Shown here: one piece after another, positions 26,143 to 35,872 of the stretch
Layout: every line of letters begins with the position of its first letter
How positions within the stretch are numbered: position 1 is the stretch's first letter
Assembly: GCF_014204865.1 (NCBI RefSeq)
Contig: NZ_JACHMG010000001.1
Location: forward strand, 5,792,501-5,856,500
Length of the DNA: 64,000 nucleotides
Reading direction: 5' to 3'
Source of the DNA: Amycolatopsis jiangsuensis
GTDB lineage: Bacteria; Actinomycetota; Actinomycetes; Mycobacteriales; Pseudonocardiaceae
Program-made: the position numbers and the translations under genes
Notes under the pieces: model-generated
Database searches by the model: none
Seen by the model: only the letters and a program-made list of their open reading frames with translations
Told to the model about the DNA's origin: nothing

Positions 26143-27126
26143 TCATCCCGCCGCGTCCGCGGTCGCCGCGTGCACCATCGGCAGTTCGAAGCGCCGGAAC
26201 AGATCCGAGCCCAGAAACGCGACGATGCGCGCTATCCCGTCGCCGGCGGGGGTGAGCACGTGCACGGCGTGCGCGCGATGCACACCGTCGGCACCACTGC
26301 GGTAAGCCGCGACCGCAGGCTGCCCGTTGGCACCGACCACCACCATCCGCAGCTCGCCGGGTGCGCCCAGGATGTGGCTCTCCGCGAACCGGGCGACCGC
26401 TTCCCGCCCGCTGAACCAGGTCACGAACGGCGGCATTTCCAGCTCCACGTCCGCGCGCAACAGGCGCACGAGCGCCGCCACGTCCGCATGCTCGAACGCG
26501 GCCATGTACTGGTCGACCATTGCCCGCACGCCAGGTTCGCCGGGATGCACCAGCTGGTCCTCCCTCGGCGCCACCCGTTCGATCAGCGCCCGGGCACGTT
26601 GCAGCATGCTTTTGACCGCGGCCGTCGAACTACCCAGCAACTCGGCCACCTCCGCCGCGGGCCAGGCCAGCACGTCTCGCAGGATCAGCACCGCCCGCTG
26701 CCGCGGCGGCAGCAGTTGCAACGCGGCGGTCAACGCCAGCCGGAGGCTGTCCCGGGCTGTCACGATCGCCGCCGGGTCAGCCGATCCCGCCACGTCCGGC
26801 AGAGGCTGCAACCAGCTCGCCTCGGGCCCGGCCAGGGTGAGCGGGACCGCCGGATCTTCGCTCGGCGCCCCCAACCCGGACGGCAGCGGCCTCCTGCTCC
26901 GGTGCTCCAGCGCGGTCAGACACGCGTTCGTCGCAATCCGGTAGAGCCAGGTGCGCAGCGAGGACCGCCCTTCGAAGCTCGCATAGGACCGCCAGGCCCG
27001 CAGGTAGACCTCCTGCACCAGGTCCTCTGCCTCATCGACCGAGCCCACCATCCGGTAGCAGAACACCAGCAGCTCACGCCGGAACGGATCCGCGAGCCCC
27101 GCAAACTCCGCGCTGCGCAACACCAC
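26143..27126 (-). CDS. ECF sigma factor with C-terminal SnoaL-like domain
   Basis: About 327 aa. Sigma region 2 reads FCYRMVGSVDEAEDLVQEVY and SSLRTWLYRIATNACL (about 20-70). Region 4 reads LPPRQRAVLILRDVLAWPAA (about 145-190). The last 120 residues form a SnoaL/NTF2-like domain (VDQYMAAFEHADVAALVRLL; FVTWFSGREAVARF). This matches the SigG/SigJ-type ECF groups, in which the extra domain takes the place of a separate anti-sigma factor. The GTG at 27126 is chosen because GAGGAG lies just upstream. No anti-sigma gene is adjacent. Confidence 0.9.
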   Translation of the reverse strand: MVLRSAEFAGLADPFRRELLVFCYRMVGSVDEAEDLVQEVYLRAWRSYASFEGRSSLRTWLYRIATNACLTALEHRSRRPLPSGLGAPSEDPAVPLTLAGPEASWLQPLPDVAGSADPAAIVTARDSLRLALTAALQLLPPRQRAVLILRDVLAWPAAEVAELLGSSTAAVKSMLQRARALIERVAPREDQLVHPGEPGVRAMVDQYMAAFEHADVAALVRLLRADVELEMPPFVTWFSGREAVARFAESHILGAPGELRMVVVGANGQPAVAAYRSGADGVHRAHAVHVLTPAGDGIARIVAFLGSDLFRRFELPMVHAATADAAG

Positions 27127-27277
27127 CGAGCACTGCTCCTCTCCGCGTCCACACCTGGGCGACACCAGTAGAGACCACCCAGCCGTCCACAAGGAATCGG
27201 CCGAACTCGAAATAGTCAAGTTGTCCGGCTTCCGAGGTCGGCTCGAGCCGAAGAGACGGGCCGCGGCGAGGCGTGGT

Positions 27278-28711
27278 TCAGAACTGGTAGTACAAGAACG
27301 GGCTGAACGTCCCCGTCGCCACGAGTATTGCCGCGTACACCAGGCCGACTGTCATCACGCCGATGCGCAGGGCGTTGGCCTGACGGCTGCGGGAGGATTC
27401 CAGCAGGGGGCCGGTCACCGGGTGGGCCGGGAGGGCGAAGACTGCCAGCGCCGCGATCAGGATGACCAGGCGCTGGTTCGTCAGTGCACTCTCGACGACG
27501 TCGCCAAGGCCGCCGAAGTCGGGGAGCAGCATGTGGCCGATCATGGCCAGCGCGTGCGGCAGGTCGGTGGCTCGGAAGAAGACCCAGCCGATCACCACGA
27601 GGAGCAGGGTCAGGACCCGGCGGGCGATGCGGGCGGCCGGGCCGGCCGGGGTGCCGCCGACGTTGAAGCGGCGTTCGAGCACCAGCAGGGCGCCGTGGTA
27701 ACAACCCCAGATCAGGAACGTCCACTGCGCGCCGTGCCAGAAGCCGGTCAGCACGAAGACGATGCACAGGTTGCGGTACGTCTTGGCGGCGCCGGAGCGG
27801 TTACCTCCCAGCGGGATGTACACGTAGTCGCGGAACCAGCGGGACAGCGACATGTGCCAGCGGCGCCAGAACTCGGTGATCGTCACCGACGAGTACGGCC
27901 GGGCGAAGTTCTCCGGCAACCGGAAGCCGAGCATGCGGCCGAGGCCGATCGCCATGTCGGAATAGCCGGAGAAGTCGAAGAACAGCTGCAGGGTGTAGCC
28001 GATCGCGCCGAGCCACGCGGTCGCGAACGTCATCTGCTCGGACGGTGTCGCGAAGCAGGCCTCGACCATCGGGCTGAGCGAGTCGGCGATGATCGACTTC
28101 TTGCACAGCCCCAGCGCGAACCGCGGGAACCCGGCGGCGAGGTCGTCCAGCCGGTGCGAACGGTGCTGGGGCAGCTGGTCGGCGATCTCCCGGTAGCGCA
28201 CGATCGGGCCCGCCACGAGCTGCGGGAACATCGCGATGTACGCCGCGAACGACACCGGGTTGCGCAGTGCCCGGCGCTCGCCGCGGTAGATGTCCACCAC
28301 GTAGGAGATGTGGTGGAACGTGTAGAAGGAGATGCCGATCGGCACCACGATGTTCGCCACGCCGAGGTCGCCGCCGAACCAGTGCGCGACGGCCGCGATC
28401 TGCTGCGTCGCGAATCCGGCGTACTTCCAGATCACCAGCACCAGCACGTCGAGCGTGATGACGCCGATCAGGATCCGCTTCCGGCGGGTGCCGCGGAGGT
28501 CCCACGGGCTGGGCTCGAGCGCGGGGCCGGCGAAGAAGTTCACCGTCATGCAGAGCAGTAACAGGAACAGGTACGGTCCGGCGCCGATCGTGTAGAACAG
28601 CAGGCTCGCCACCGCGACGATGCCGTTGCGCCAGCTGCGGGGGCACACCAGCACCGCGACCAGCACCGCGGGCAGGAAGTACCACAAGAACAGTGGCGAA
28701 ACGAACGACAT
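27278..28711 (-). CDS. MBOAT family O-acyltransferase (AlgI-like)
   Basis: 477-aa polytopic membrane acyltransferase. The family core is clear: FDFSGYSDMAIGLGRMLGF, FWRRWHMSLSRWFRDYVYIP, and the catalytic His in GFWHGAQWTFLIWGCYHG. It would pass acyl groups across the membrane to a surface polymer, working with an AlgX/AlgJ-like partner such as the protein at 5532-6839. No polysaccharide biosynthesis genes are adjacent. ATG at 28711; the ribosome site is weak. Confidence 0.93.
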   Translation of the reverse strand: MSFVSPLFLWYFLPAVLVAVLVCPRSWRNGIVAVASLLFYTIGAGPYLFLLLLCMTVNFFAGPALEPSPWDLRGTRRKRILIGVITLDVLVLVIWKYAGFATQQIAAVAHWFGGDLGVANIVVPIGISFYTFHHISYVVDIYRGERRALRNPVSFAAYIAMFPQLVAGPIVRYREIADQLPQHRSHRLDDLAAGFPRFALGLCKKSIIADSLSPMVEACFATPSEQMTFATAWLGAIGYTLQLFFDFSGYSDMAIGLGRMLGFRLPENFARPYSSVTITEFWRRWHMSLSRWFRDYVYIPLGGNRSGAAKTYRNLCIVFVLTGFWHGAQWTFLIWGCYHGALLVLERRFNVGGTPAGPAARIARRVLTLLLVVIGWVFFRATDLPHALAMIGHMLLPDFGGLGDVVESALTNQRLVILIAALAVFALPAHPVTGPLLESSRSRQANALRIGVMTVGLVYAAILVATGTFSPFLYYQF

Positions 28712-29042
28712 CGGTGATGGACCCCCTCGGTTCCGGAGGTGACCTTAGCCCGAGTGGGTGGACCGGCGGGCCGATGCCCGGAGGATCACCACCCGAATCA
28801 CCGAGGGTGACGACGGGCGCCCGCGTGGGTGCCGTCGGTGACACCTGGAAACGGTGCGCGGGCCACCGAGATTCCGGGACGGCTCCCCGCGAAGTACGAG
28901 GACGGCGGTGAGCGGCTGGCTTCCGCGCGGCGTGCTCACTCGCGCGGCGGAAGCTGGTGGCGGGGACTCAGCGAGGCATCGGGCGTCCCGCGCCTCCGGG
29001 AGACTCCCGGAGCTTCCGGGAGCCTTCCGGACCGTCCCGGAA
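28712..29042. other. Spacer between MBOAT and TetR genes
   Basis: About 330 bp with no credible gene. It contains the hairpin at 28994-29012 and a cluster of TTCCGGGAG/CTTCCGG words just downstream of the TetR gene. Confidence 0.5.
28994..29012 (-). terminator. Hairpin downstream of the TetR gene
   Basis: CTCCGGGA and TCCCGGAG form a perfect 8-bp stem around a 3-base loop, 30 bp past the TetR stop codon. There is no T-run, as usual for actinobacterial terminators, so termination is inference. Confidence 0.45.
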
Positions 29043-29714
29043 TTATCGGGTTTGGCTGGTGATGCGGTCCAGCCATTCGCGCATCAGGGCCTTCTCGTTG
29101 TCCGTCAGTGCGTTCAGTTCGGGGAGGGCGGCGCGGAGGGTGGTGGCTGCGGATGCCGGGCCGGGTGTGCGGGCGGTTGGGGGGTCCGTCGTGATGGCGG
29201 CGAGTACTGCTTCGCGCGCTGTTGTGGACAGGGTGGGGTTCGGGGCGTTGATCAGGCTGAGCGTGGTGCCTGCGCCGGCTGCTTGGATCAGGGACGCGGC
29301 CAGGCTTTCCGGCACTCGCAGGCGGCCTGCTTCCGCGACGCGGTTGACCCGGTCGGCCAGGATTTCCTCGGCGGCGAGCATGGCGGGTGACCGCGCCGCG
29401 CGCGTGTTCATCAGCAGGTACAGCGCGGGGTTCGCCAACCCCAGCTCGACATGCTGGTCCCAGCCGCGGCGCAGGTCGTCCACCGGGTCGGCTGACGGCG
29501 GGGCCTCGGTCTTGGACTTCAGGTAGTCGGCGAATCCCTGCAGTGCGATGGCGTCCAGCAACCCGTCCTTGTCCCCGAACAACCGGTAGATCGTCGGTGG
29601 TTGCACCCCCGCCGCGGCGCTCACGGCGCGCGTCGACACCGCGTCTTGGCCGCCTTCCGACAGCAACTGCAGGGCCGCGTCGACGATGCGCTCGCGTGGG
29701 GAAGCTTCACTCAC
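29043..29714 (-). CDS. TetR-family transcriptional regulator
   Basis: 223-aa one-component repressor. The N-terminal HTH reads RERIVDAALQLLSEGG and TRAVSAAAGVQPPTIYRLFG. The C-terminal helical ligand domain is TetR_C-like with no recognisable subgroup. GTG start at 29714. It is divergent from the NmrA-like reductase at 29796, and the 81 bp between them holds inverted GATAACAG/CTGTTAGTATC sequences, so it very likely represses both itself and that gene. Confidence 0.92.
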   Translation of the reverse strand: MSEASPRERIVDAALQLLSEGGQDAVSTRAVSAAAGVQPPTIYRLFGDKDGLLDAIALQGFADYLKSKTEAPPSADPVDDLRRGWDQHVELGLANPALYLLMNTRAARSPAMLAAEEILADRVNRVAEAGRLRVPESLAASLIQAAGAGTTLSLINAPNPTLSTTAREAVLAAITTDPPTARTPGPASAATTLRAALPELNALTDNEKALMREWLDRITSQTR

Positions 29715-29718
29715 GGTA

Positions 29719-29776
29719 ACAACGATAACAGAAGTCGGCGATCGCTGTTAGTATCGGTGGTACGATAATAACGTTT
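29719..29776. promoter_or_regulatory. Divergent TetR operator region
   Basis: Around 29723-29755 an imperfect inverted repeat pairs CGATAACAG with CTGTTAGTATCG. A further ACGATAATAACGTT lies at 29762-29775. The stretch is AT-rich compared with its surroundings and separates the TetR and NmrA-like genes, as expected for an autoregulated operator. Confidence 0.5.
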
Positions 29777-29795
29777 CCACTGATAAGGAGCAGAG

Positions 29796-30644
29796 ATGAT
29801 CGTCGTGACCGGGGCAAGTGGCCAGCTCGGAAGTGCAGTGGTCGAGAAACTCCTCGACCGGACGTCGGCTGATCAGGTCGCAGTGAGCGTTCGCGCGCCC
29901 GAGAAGCTCGCCGAGCTGAGCGAGCGCGGCGTACGCGTGCGTCGCGGCGACTTCACGGACGCAGCGAGTCTCGAAGCGGCTTTCGAAGGCGCGTCGGGGG
30001 TGCTGGTGGTCTCCATGGACGCTGTGGGAGAGGAAGTCGTACAAGCGCAGCGCACTGCGGCTGCCGCGGCCGAAGCAGCGGGCGCGAAGCGCGTTCTCTA
30101 CACCAGTCACGTGGGCGCGAGCGCGACGTCCGCCTTCCCTCCGATGATCGACCACGCCGCGACTGAAGAGGCCCTGCAGAACGCGGGGGTCACCTTCCTG
30201 CGCAACGGCTTCTACGCGACCACTGTGTCGAGAATCCTTCAGCCCGCGCTCGAGACGGGTGAGCTGCGTGTTCCGGAAGACGGTCCAGTCGCCTGGACCA
30301 CGCATGACGACCTCGCCGAGGCCGCGGCGCGAATCCTGCTCGACGGTGGCTTCGGCGGCCTGACGCCACCGCTGACCGGGCCGGCCGCGGTCGACTTCCG
30401 GCAGATCGCGGCCATCGCCTCGGACGTCACCGGGCGCGCCATCCGGCACGTCGTGGTGTCCGACGACAAGTACCGCGACGGCATGCTCGCGGCCGGCCTG
30501 CCACCGGAAGCAGCGGACATGATGGTCGGCATGTTCGTCGCGAGCCGCCGGGGCGATTTCGGACCAGCCGATCCGGCGCTCGCGACGCTGCTCGGCCGTC
30601 CCGCGACGAGCATCGAGGACTACCTGGCCGAGACGCAGGCCTGA
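29796..30644 (+). CDS. NmrA-like NAD(P)-binding protein
   Basis: 282-aa atypical short-chain dehydrogenase of the NmrA/QOR2 group. The N-terminal motif VVTGASGQLGSAVVEKLL binds the cofactor, and KRVLYTSHVGAS and FLRNGFY are typical later motifs. It lacks the Y-x3-K catalytic pair, so it may be a quinone or enone reductase or a redox sensor. AAGGAGCAGAG precedes the ATG. Probably repressed by the divergent TetR protein. Confidence 0.88.
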   Translation: MIVVTGASGQLGSAVVEKLLDRTSADQVAVSVRAPEKLAELSERGVRVRRGDFTDAASLEAAFEGASGVLVVSMDAVGEEVVQAQRTAAAAAEAAGAKRVLYTSHVGASATSAFPPMIDHAATEEALQNAGVTFLRNGFYATTVSRILQPALETGELRVPEDGPVAWTTHDDLAEAAARILLDGGFGGLTPPLTGPAAVDFRQIAAIASDVTGRAIRHVVVSDDKYRDGMLAAGLPPEAADMMVGMFVASRRGDFGPADPALATLLGRPATSIEDYLAETQA

Positions 30645-30648
30645 AAGG

Positions 30649-31605
30649 TCAGACCCGCCCCGCCACGCGGCGACGGCGGGCCACCTCGGCCAGCAGGACG
30701 CCGGCGGCGACGGAGGCGTTCAACGACTCCACGCCGGCGGCCATCGGAATCGAAACGGTCGCGTCGCAGGTTTCACGAACCAGCCGGGACAGCCCGCGGC
30801 CCTCGGAACCCAGCACGATCACCAGCGGGTCCGCGGCCAGGTCGAGTGCGTCGATGTCCACCGTGCCGTCCGCGTCGAGGCCCACGACCATCAGGCCCTC
30901 CGAGGCCCACGCGCGCAGCTGACGCGTGAGGTTGGTGGCGACAGCGATGGGCAGCTTCGCCGCGGTACCGGCGCTCGTTCGCCACGCCACCGCGGTCATC
31001 CCGGCGCTGCGGCGTTCGGGCAGCAGCACGCCCTGGGCGCCGAACGCCGCGGCGGAGCGGATGACGGCACCCAGGTTGCGCGGGTCCGTCACGCCATCCA
31101 GCGCGACGAACAGCGGCGCGCTCCCGGAGTTGCGGGCGGTGTCCATCAGATCGTCCGGGTGCGCGTACTCGAACGGCGGCACCTGCAGGCCCAGACCCTG
31201 GTGCATGGCCCGGTTCGTCTTGCGGTCCAGCTCCTCGCGCGGGATCTCCAGGATCGAGATGCCCTTGTCGCCGGCCAGCCGCACGGCCTCGTTCACGCGG
31301 TCGTCGATGTCGATGTTCAACGCGACGTACAGCGCGGTACCCGGCACGTCCGCACGCAGCGCCTCGACCACCGGGTTGCGGCCGGCGATCAGCTCCGGCC
31401 GGTCGGCCTTCTTCTGCCGGGCCTGCTCGCGGGTCTTCGCCGCGTTCGCCGCGCGGTGGGCCTTGTGCCCTGGCCGGTCCTCGGCCTTCGGCGTCGGGCC
31501 CTTGCCCTCGAGCGCCTTGCGCCGCTGCCCGCCGGAACCGACGACGGCACCCTTCTTGGTGCCGCTCTTGCGGATCGCGCCCTGCCGGCGCGAATTGCCT
31601 GCCAT
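30649..31605 (-). CDS. rlmB: 23S rRNA (guanosine-2'-O)-methyltransferase RlmB
   Basis: 318-aa SpoU/TrmH-type methyltransferase. The first 80 residues form a basic, low-complexity tail. A substrate-binding domain follows ([14 protein letters not shown]), then the SPOUT knot with its three motifs: [32 protein letters not shown] and [18 protein letters not shown]. The ATG at 31605 is chosen over upstream in-frame codons that overlap the cysS end. It follows cysS by 31 bp, the order seen in mycobacteria. Confidence 0.92.
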   Translation of the reverse strand: MAGNSRRQGAIRKSGTKKGAVVGSGGQRRKALEGKGPTPKAEDRPGHKAHRAANAAKTREQARQKKADRPELIAGRNPVVEALRADVPGTALYVALNIDIDDRVNEAVRLAGDKGISILEIPREELDRKTNRAMHQGLGLQVPPFEYAHPDDLMDTARNSGSAPLFVALDGVTDPRNLGAVIRSAAAFGAQGVLLPERRSAGMTAVAWRTSAGTAAKLPIAVATNLTRQLRAWASEGLMVVGLDADGTVDIDALDLAADPLVIVLGSEGRGLSRLVRETCDATVSIPMAAGVESLNASVAAGVLLAEVARRRRVAGRV

Positions 31606-31636
31606 AACCGAGTCCTCAATCCTCACGCAGGTGCGT

Positions 31637-33022
31637 TCAGGAGTCCTTGACCGTCCACTGCGGACCGTTCGGGGTGTCTTCCACCGCGATGCCCGCCTCG
31701 GTGAGGCGGTCACGGGCGGCGTCCGCGCGGGCGAAGTCCTTCGCCGCGCGCGCTTCCTGGCGCTCGGCCAGCAGGCCTTCCACCAGCCGGCCCAGCGAAT
31801 CGCGGACCGGGGTGTCGGAACCGCCTCCGGCCCAGCGGGACGAGAGCGGGTCGAGACCCAGCACGCCGGTCATCCCGCGTACCGCACCGGCCAGCTCCAG
31901 CGCCTTCGTGGTGTCGCCGCTGTCGAAGGCGGCGTTACCGTCGCGCACCGTGTTGTGCACCACGGCGAACGCGGCGGGCGTGGCCAGGTCGTCGTCCATC
32001 GCGGTGGCGAACTCCGCCGGCACCGCGCCGGCCGCGACCTCGCCGGCGGCGGCCGCACGACGCAGGAACGCCTCGATCCGCCGGTAACCCTGCGCTGCTT
32101 CGGCCACCGCGCCGTCGGAGTACTCGACAGTGGACCGGTAGTGCGGCTGCACGAGGTAGTACCGCAGCTCCGGGGCCCGGTAACGCTGCAGCATCGCGGG
32201 GATCGACACCGTGTTGCCCAGCGATTTCGACATCTTCTCGCCGGACATCGTCACCCAGGCGTTGTGCAGCCAGTACCGCGCGAACCCGTCGCCGACCGCG
32301 TTGGACTGCGTACGCTCGTTCTCGTGGTGCGGGAACACCAGGTCGACGCCGCCGCCGTGGATGTCGAACTCGGCACCGAGGTAGTTCGTCGCCATCGCCG
32401 AGCACTCCAGGTGCCAGCCCGGCCTGCCCTCGCCCCACGGCGTCGGCCACGACGGCTCACCCGGCTTCGCGCTCTTCCACAGCGTGAAGTCCCGCGCGTC
32501 GCGCTTGCCGCGCGCCGGAGTCTCACCCTGCTGCACCTCGTCGAGGTGCTGGCCGGACAGCTGCCCGTAGCCGGGGAACGATTTCACCGAGAAGTAGACG
32601 TCGCCGTCCGCGGCGTAGGCGTGCCCGCTGTCGATGAGCCGCTGCATCAGCCGGACCATCTGGGTCACGTGCCCGGTCGCTCGCGGGGTGACCGACGGGG
32701 GCAGGCAGCCGAGGTCGTCGTAGGCCTGCTCGAACGCCCGCTCGTGCGTGGCCGCCCACTCCCACCACGGACGGCCCGCGTCGGCGGCCTTGGTGAGGAT
32801 CTTGTCGTCGATGTCGGTGACGTTGCGGACCAGCAGCACGTCGAGTCCACTGTGGAGCAGCCAGCGGCGCAGCACGTCGTAGTTCAGCATGCCGCGCACG
32901 TGCCCGATGTGCGGCACGCCCTGCACGGTGGCACCACACACGTAGACCGACGCCGTCCCGCTGTGGACGGGACTGAACTCCCGCTGGGTACGGGTCGCCG
33001 TGTCATACAGGTGCAGAGCCAC
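31637..33022 (-). CDS. cysS: Cysteinyl-tRNA synthetase
   Basis: Class I aminoacyl-tRNA synthetase, about 461 aa, the standard length. It shows the zinc-site Cys in YVCGATVQ, the HIGH-type HIGHVRG, the WHLECSAMA zinc/substrate region, HHENERTQS, and the KMSKS loop EKMSKSLGN. The C-terminal DALR-type helical domain follows. I chose the GTG at 33022 (VALHLYDT); an in-frame TTG lies two codons upstream. A paralogous MshC (mycothiol ligase) is excluded by the full-length C terminus. Confidence 0.94.
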   Translation of the reverse strand: MALHLYDTATRTQREFSPVHSGTASVYVCGATVQGVPHIGHVRGMLNYDVLRRWLLHSGLDVLLVRNVTDIDDKILTKAADAGRPWWEWAATHERAFEQAYDDLGCLPPSVTPRATGHVTQMVRLMQRLIDSGHAYAADGDVYFSVKSFPGYGQLSGQHLDEVQQGETPARGKRDARDFTLWKSAKPGEPSWPTPWGEGRPGWHLECSAMATNYLGAEFDIHGGGVDLVFPHHENERTQSNAVGDGFARYWLHNAWVTMSGEKMSKSLGNTVSIPAMLQRYRAPELRYYLVQPHYRSTVEYSDGAVAEAAQGYRRIEAFLRRAAAAGEVAAGAVPAEFATAMDDDLATPAAFAVVHNTVRDGNAAFDSGDTTKALELAGAVRGMTGVLGLDPLSSRWAGGGSDTPVRDSLGRLVEGLLAERQEARAAKDFARADAARDRLTEAGIAVEDTPNGPQWTVKDS

Positions 33023-33064
33023 GTACAAAGGGTACGGGGTCGGTGTGGGCGAGGTCGCGCGACG

Positions 33065-33751
33065 TCAGAGCAGACCGTGTGCCCTCAATGCGCCGAGCAG
33101 GGCGTCCGGCCGCGTTACGGTGGGCGTCGGGTCGACGAGGGCGAACTCGCAGCCGAGTGCGCGGGCACCGCCGTCGGCCTCCTCGCTGTCGCCGATCATC
33201 AGCGTCTCCGCCGCCCGCACACCGAGCCGCTCGACCGCGTTGCGGAAAATCTCCAGCTCCGGTTTCACCGCCCCGACCTCGAAGGACAGGGTGAACTCGG
33301 TGACGTAGGAGTCCCATCCGCGCTGGGCGAACGCGGGCCGGATGTCGAACGCGATGTTGCTGAGCACGCCGACCTTGCGGCCGGTGCGGGACACGCCCTT
33401 GAGCGCCGCCTCGGTGTCCGGGTACGGCGTCCACTCGCCGGGGGTGATCAGCCGCTGGTAGAGCGCCTCGGCCTGGTCCTGACGGGGCACCCCGGAGCGC
33501 CGCAGCACCTCCAGGTACACCTTCCGGTGCAGGGCCGGATCGCGGTCGCGGTTCTGCCAGGCATGCCGGTGCTCCTCGTCCAAGTCCACGACCTGGCCTA
33601 CCGGCGCGGTCATCCGGCGCATCAGCTCGGTCTGCGCCTCGAGGTCGAGCACCGCACCGTCGTTGCCGCGGACGTCGGCGAGCCAGGAAGCGTCCTGCTC
33701 GAGCCGGAAGAGCGTGCCGGAGAAGTCGAACAACACCGCGTTGATGGCCAC
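33065..33751 (-). CDS. HAD-family hydrolase
   Basis: 228-aa hydrolase with motif I VLFDFSGTLFRLE, motif II GVLSNIAFD, motif III Lys in EVGAVKPELEIF, and motif IV MIGDSEEADGG. In motif I, FSGT replaces the usual DGT, so the second (acid/base) Asp is Ser. That would favour a phosphatase with altered leaving-group chemistry, or weak activity. It lies between ispF and cysS in the same orientation. Substrate unknown. Confidence 0.85.
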   Translation of the reverse strand: MAINAVLFDFSGTLFRLEQDASWLADVRGNDGAVLDLEAQTELMRRMTAPVGQVVDLDEEHRHAWQNRDRDPALHRKVYLEVLRRSGVPRQDQAEALYQRLITPGEWTPYPDTEAALKGVSRTGRKVGVLSNIAFDIRPAFAQRGWDSYVTEFTLSFEVGAVKPELEIFRNAVERLGVRAAETLMIGDSEEADGGARALGCEFALVDPTPTVTRPDALLGALRAHGLL

Positions 33752-33874
33752 GCCCCAACCCTAGTCACGAAGACGGCTGCCGGTCAGGCGGCGTTTCCGG
33801 TGATTTTCCCGGAGGCGGCGACACCACGGCCGGTAACGGTGTGATTCACGTCACCCCGAGTCGTCGGGCCGGTG

Positions 33875-34366
33875 TCACTCGCCGCGAACGTCGCCGTCTC
33901 GAATCAGCAGCGCCGTCGCGACGGCCGCGACACCCTCGCCGCGACCGGTGAGGCCGAGCCCGTCGGAGGTGGTGCCGGCGACGCTGACCGGGCCGCCGAC
34001 CGCCGCGCCGAGCACCTGCTGCGCTTCGTCCCGCCGTTTTCCGATCCTCGGGCGGTTGCCGATGACCTGCACGGTCGCGTTGGCCACCCGCCAGCCCGCC
34101 GCCTCGATCAGCGCGCGGACCTCGGCGAGCATGTCCGCGCCGTGCGCGCCGTCCATCCGCGGGTCGCCGGTGCCGAACACCGCGCCGAGATCACCGAGCC
34201 CGGCCGCGGACAGCAGCGCGTCGCACAGCGCGTGCGCCGCCACGTCGCCGTCGGAATGCCCGGCGCAGCCATCGGCGTCCGGCCAGCGCAGCCCGGCCAT
34301 CCAGCATTCGCGGCCGGGTTCGATCGGGTGGACGTCGACCCCGTTGCCCACGCGCAGGTCGTTCAC
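33875..34366 (-). CDS. ispF: 2-C-methyl-D-erythritol 2,4-cyclodiphosphate synthase
   Basis: MEP-pathway enzyme, 163 aa. It carries the metal-binding motif [29 protein letters not shown], the DPRMDGAHG loop and the C-terminal [15 protein letters not shown]. All signature residues look intact, unlike those of the IspD next door. Its ATG overlaps the ispD stop by four bases. Confidence 0.95.
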   Translation of the reverse strand: MNDLRVGNGVDVHPIEPGRECWMAGLRWPDADGCAGHSDGDVAAHALCDALLSAAGLGDLGAVFGTGDPRMDGAHGADMLAEVRALIEAAGWRVANATVQVIGNRPRIGKRRDEAQQVLGAAVGGPVSVAGTTSDGLGLTGRGEGVAAVATALLIRDGDVRGE

Positions 34367-35037
34367 AGTGGATCCTCCCGGTCACCGCCGGCCACCAGTG
34401 CCTCGGCGAGGGTGAGTTCGAAGGCGCTCGCGACGCGCATAGCGTCCGGATCGCCGGGAACGGTGGTGGCACCCGCCGCGTCGGCGAGGCCGGGGTCTGT
34501 CGAACCGGAGAGCGTTGAACCGGAGAGCGCGGAACGGAACGCGGACAGGGAGTACCCGATCGGAGTTTGCGCGCTGCGCAGCCCGTCGCGATCGACGGTG
34601 GCGGTGATCACTCCCGCGGCGTCGGTGGTCTTCACGGTGTCGGACATCGGCAGGACCGGAACAACGCGTTCGGCACCGGCGGCCAGTGCGTTCAGAACGA
34701 GCCGGATCGTCTGCTGTGGAGTGAATGCCCGCAGTGCGTCATGCACCAATATCGTGGAATCCGGAGAAAGCTTCGGTGCTATTTCCGCGAATGCGTCGCG
34801 CAGTGACGCGGTGGAAAGCACCCGGCACCGTTCGGATTGCGGTAATGCCTCGGAAAAAAACCGCGCACACCGTTCGGGGGCTGCCACGGCCACCAGATCG
34901 ATCTCCGGCGTGCCGAGCAGCCCCCGCACGGTGTGCGTGAGTAGTGCTTCACCACGAACCGCCACGAGCGCACGCTCGGAATCGGCGGGATGGTGTGCGA
35001 CAGTCACGAACGCGACGCTACGCAGCTGAGTGCTCAT
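34363..35037 (-). CDS. ispD: IspD-family protein with degenerate active-site motifs
   Basis: 224 aa in the position of 2-C-methyl-D-erythritol 4-phosphate cytidylyltransferase, coupled to ispF. Conserved elements include [17 protein letters not shown] (canonical VHDAARPF), [24 protein letters not shown] and a late LTLAEAL. The CTP-binding loop PAAGxGxRxGxxxPK is missing: the segment reads [20 protein letters not shown], with no Gly-rich loop or PK. The GGxxRxxSV motif is also lost (STASLRDAF), and the C-terminal catalytic Lys region reads [10 protein letters not shown]. Either a very divergent cytidylyltransferase or a repurposed one. Confidence 0.75.
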   Translation of the reverse strand: MSTQLRSVAFVTVAHHPADSERALVAVRGEALLTHTVRGLLGTPEIDLVAVAAPERCARFFSEALPQSERCRVLSTASLRDAFAEIAPKLSPDSTILVHDALRAFTPQQTIRLVLNALAAGAERVVPVLPMSDTVKTTDAAGVITATVDRDGLRSAQTPIGYSLSAFRSALSGSTLSGSTDPGLADAAGATTVPGDPDAMRVASAFELTLAEALVAGGDREDPL

Positions 35038-35094
35038 CGAGTCGCGATCGTAGGGGAACCGGCTGCCGGGGCGGCGAACCGGAGGGGCCCGGGG

Positions 35095-35586
35095 TCAGAC
35101 CGTCGCGGTTTCCAGAACTTCGTCGAGCAGCGTTTCCGCCTTGTCCTCGTCGGTTCCCTCCGCGAGTGCGAGCTCGCTGACCAGAATCTGCCGTGCTTTC
35201 GCCAGCATGCGTTTTTCCCCGGCTGAAAGTCCGCGGTCCTTCTCCCGCCGCCAGAGGTCGCGCACCACTTCGGCCACCTTGTTCACATCGCCCGAGGCGA
35301 GTTTCTCCAGGTTGGCCTTGTACCGACGAGACCAGTTCGTGGGCTCCTCGGTGTGCGGAGCACGCAATACGTCGAAAACCCGATCCAGTCCCTCTTGCCC
35401 GACCACATCGCGCACGCCGACAATCTCGGCATTGTCCGCGGGCACGCGAACCGTGAGATCCCCCTGCGCGACCTTCAGCACGAGGTACTTCTTTTCCTCG
35501 CCCTTGATCACCCGGGTCTCAATGGCTTCGATGAGTGCGGCACCGTGGTGCGGGTAGACGACGGTCTCTCCGACCTTGAAAACCAT
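35095..35586 (-). CDS. carD: CarD-family transcriptional regulator
   Basis: 163-aa RNA polymerase-binding global regulator that stabilises open complexes in actinobacteria. The N-terminal RNAP-interaction (Tudor-like) domain starts [20 protein letters not shown]. The DNA-binding helical domain contains the wedge Trp region [16 protein letters not shown]. Length matches mycobacterial CarD. It is upstream of ispD-ispF in the same orientation (58 bp gap) and divergent from lpqE. Confidence 0.96.
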   Translation of the reverse strand: MVFKVGETVVYPHHGAALIEAIETRVIKGEEKKYLVLKVAQGDLTVRVPADNAEIVGVRDVVGQEGLDRVFDVLRAPHTEEPTNWSRRYKANLEKLASGDVNKVAEVVRDLWRREKDRGLSAGEKRMLAKARQILVSELALAEGTDEDKAETLLDEVLETATV

Positions 35587-35872
35587 GTGTCCTCTGCCCC
35601 TTTCGCTGAATCCAGCTTAGCACGGTCCGCCGACGGCCACCTAGTGACCCGGGACCGTCGCCGCAGGTCAGCGGCCTGAGCGGGGCTTGACAAACGCGAT
35701 TTCCCCGTGCTCATGCAGGTGAGGTGCGAGGCAGTGATCAGCGGCCGACGAATCCTATGTGGACAGTTGATCTCGGGCCCTGGACGCGGGCGACCCCCTC
35801 CGCCTCCGCGCGCGGAAGGGTGCCGGGCTAGTCTTCGTCCGGACGAGGCCGTGAGATGGGAAGGACTCCGAC

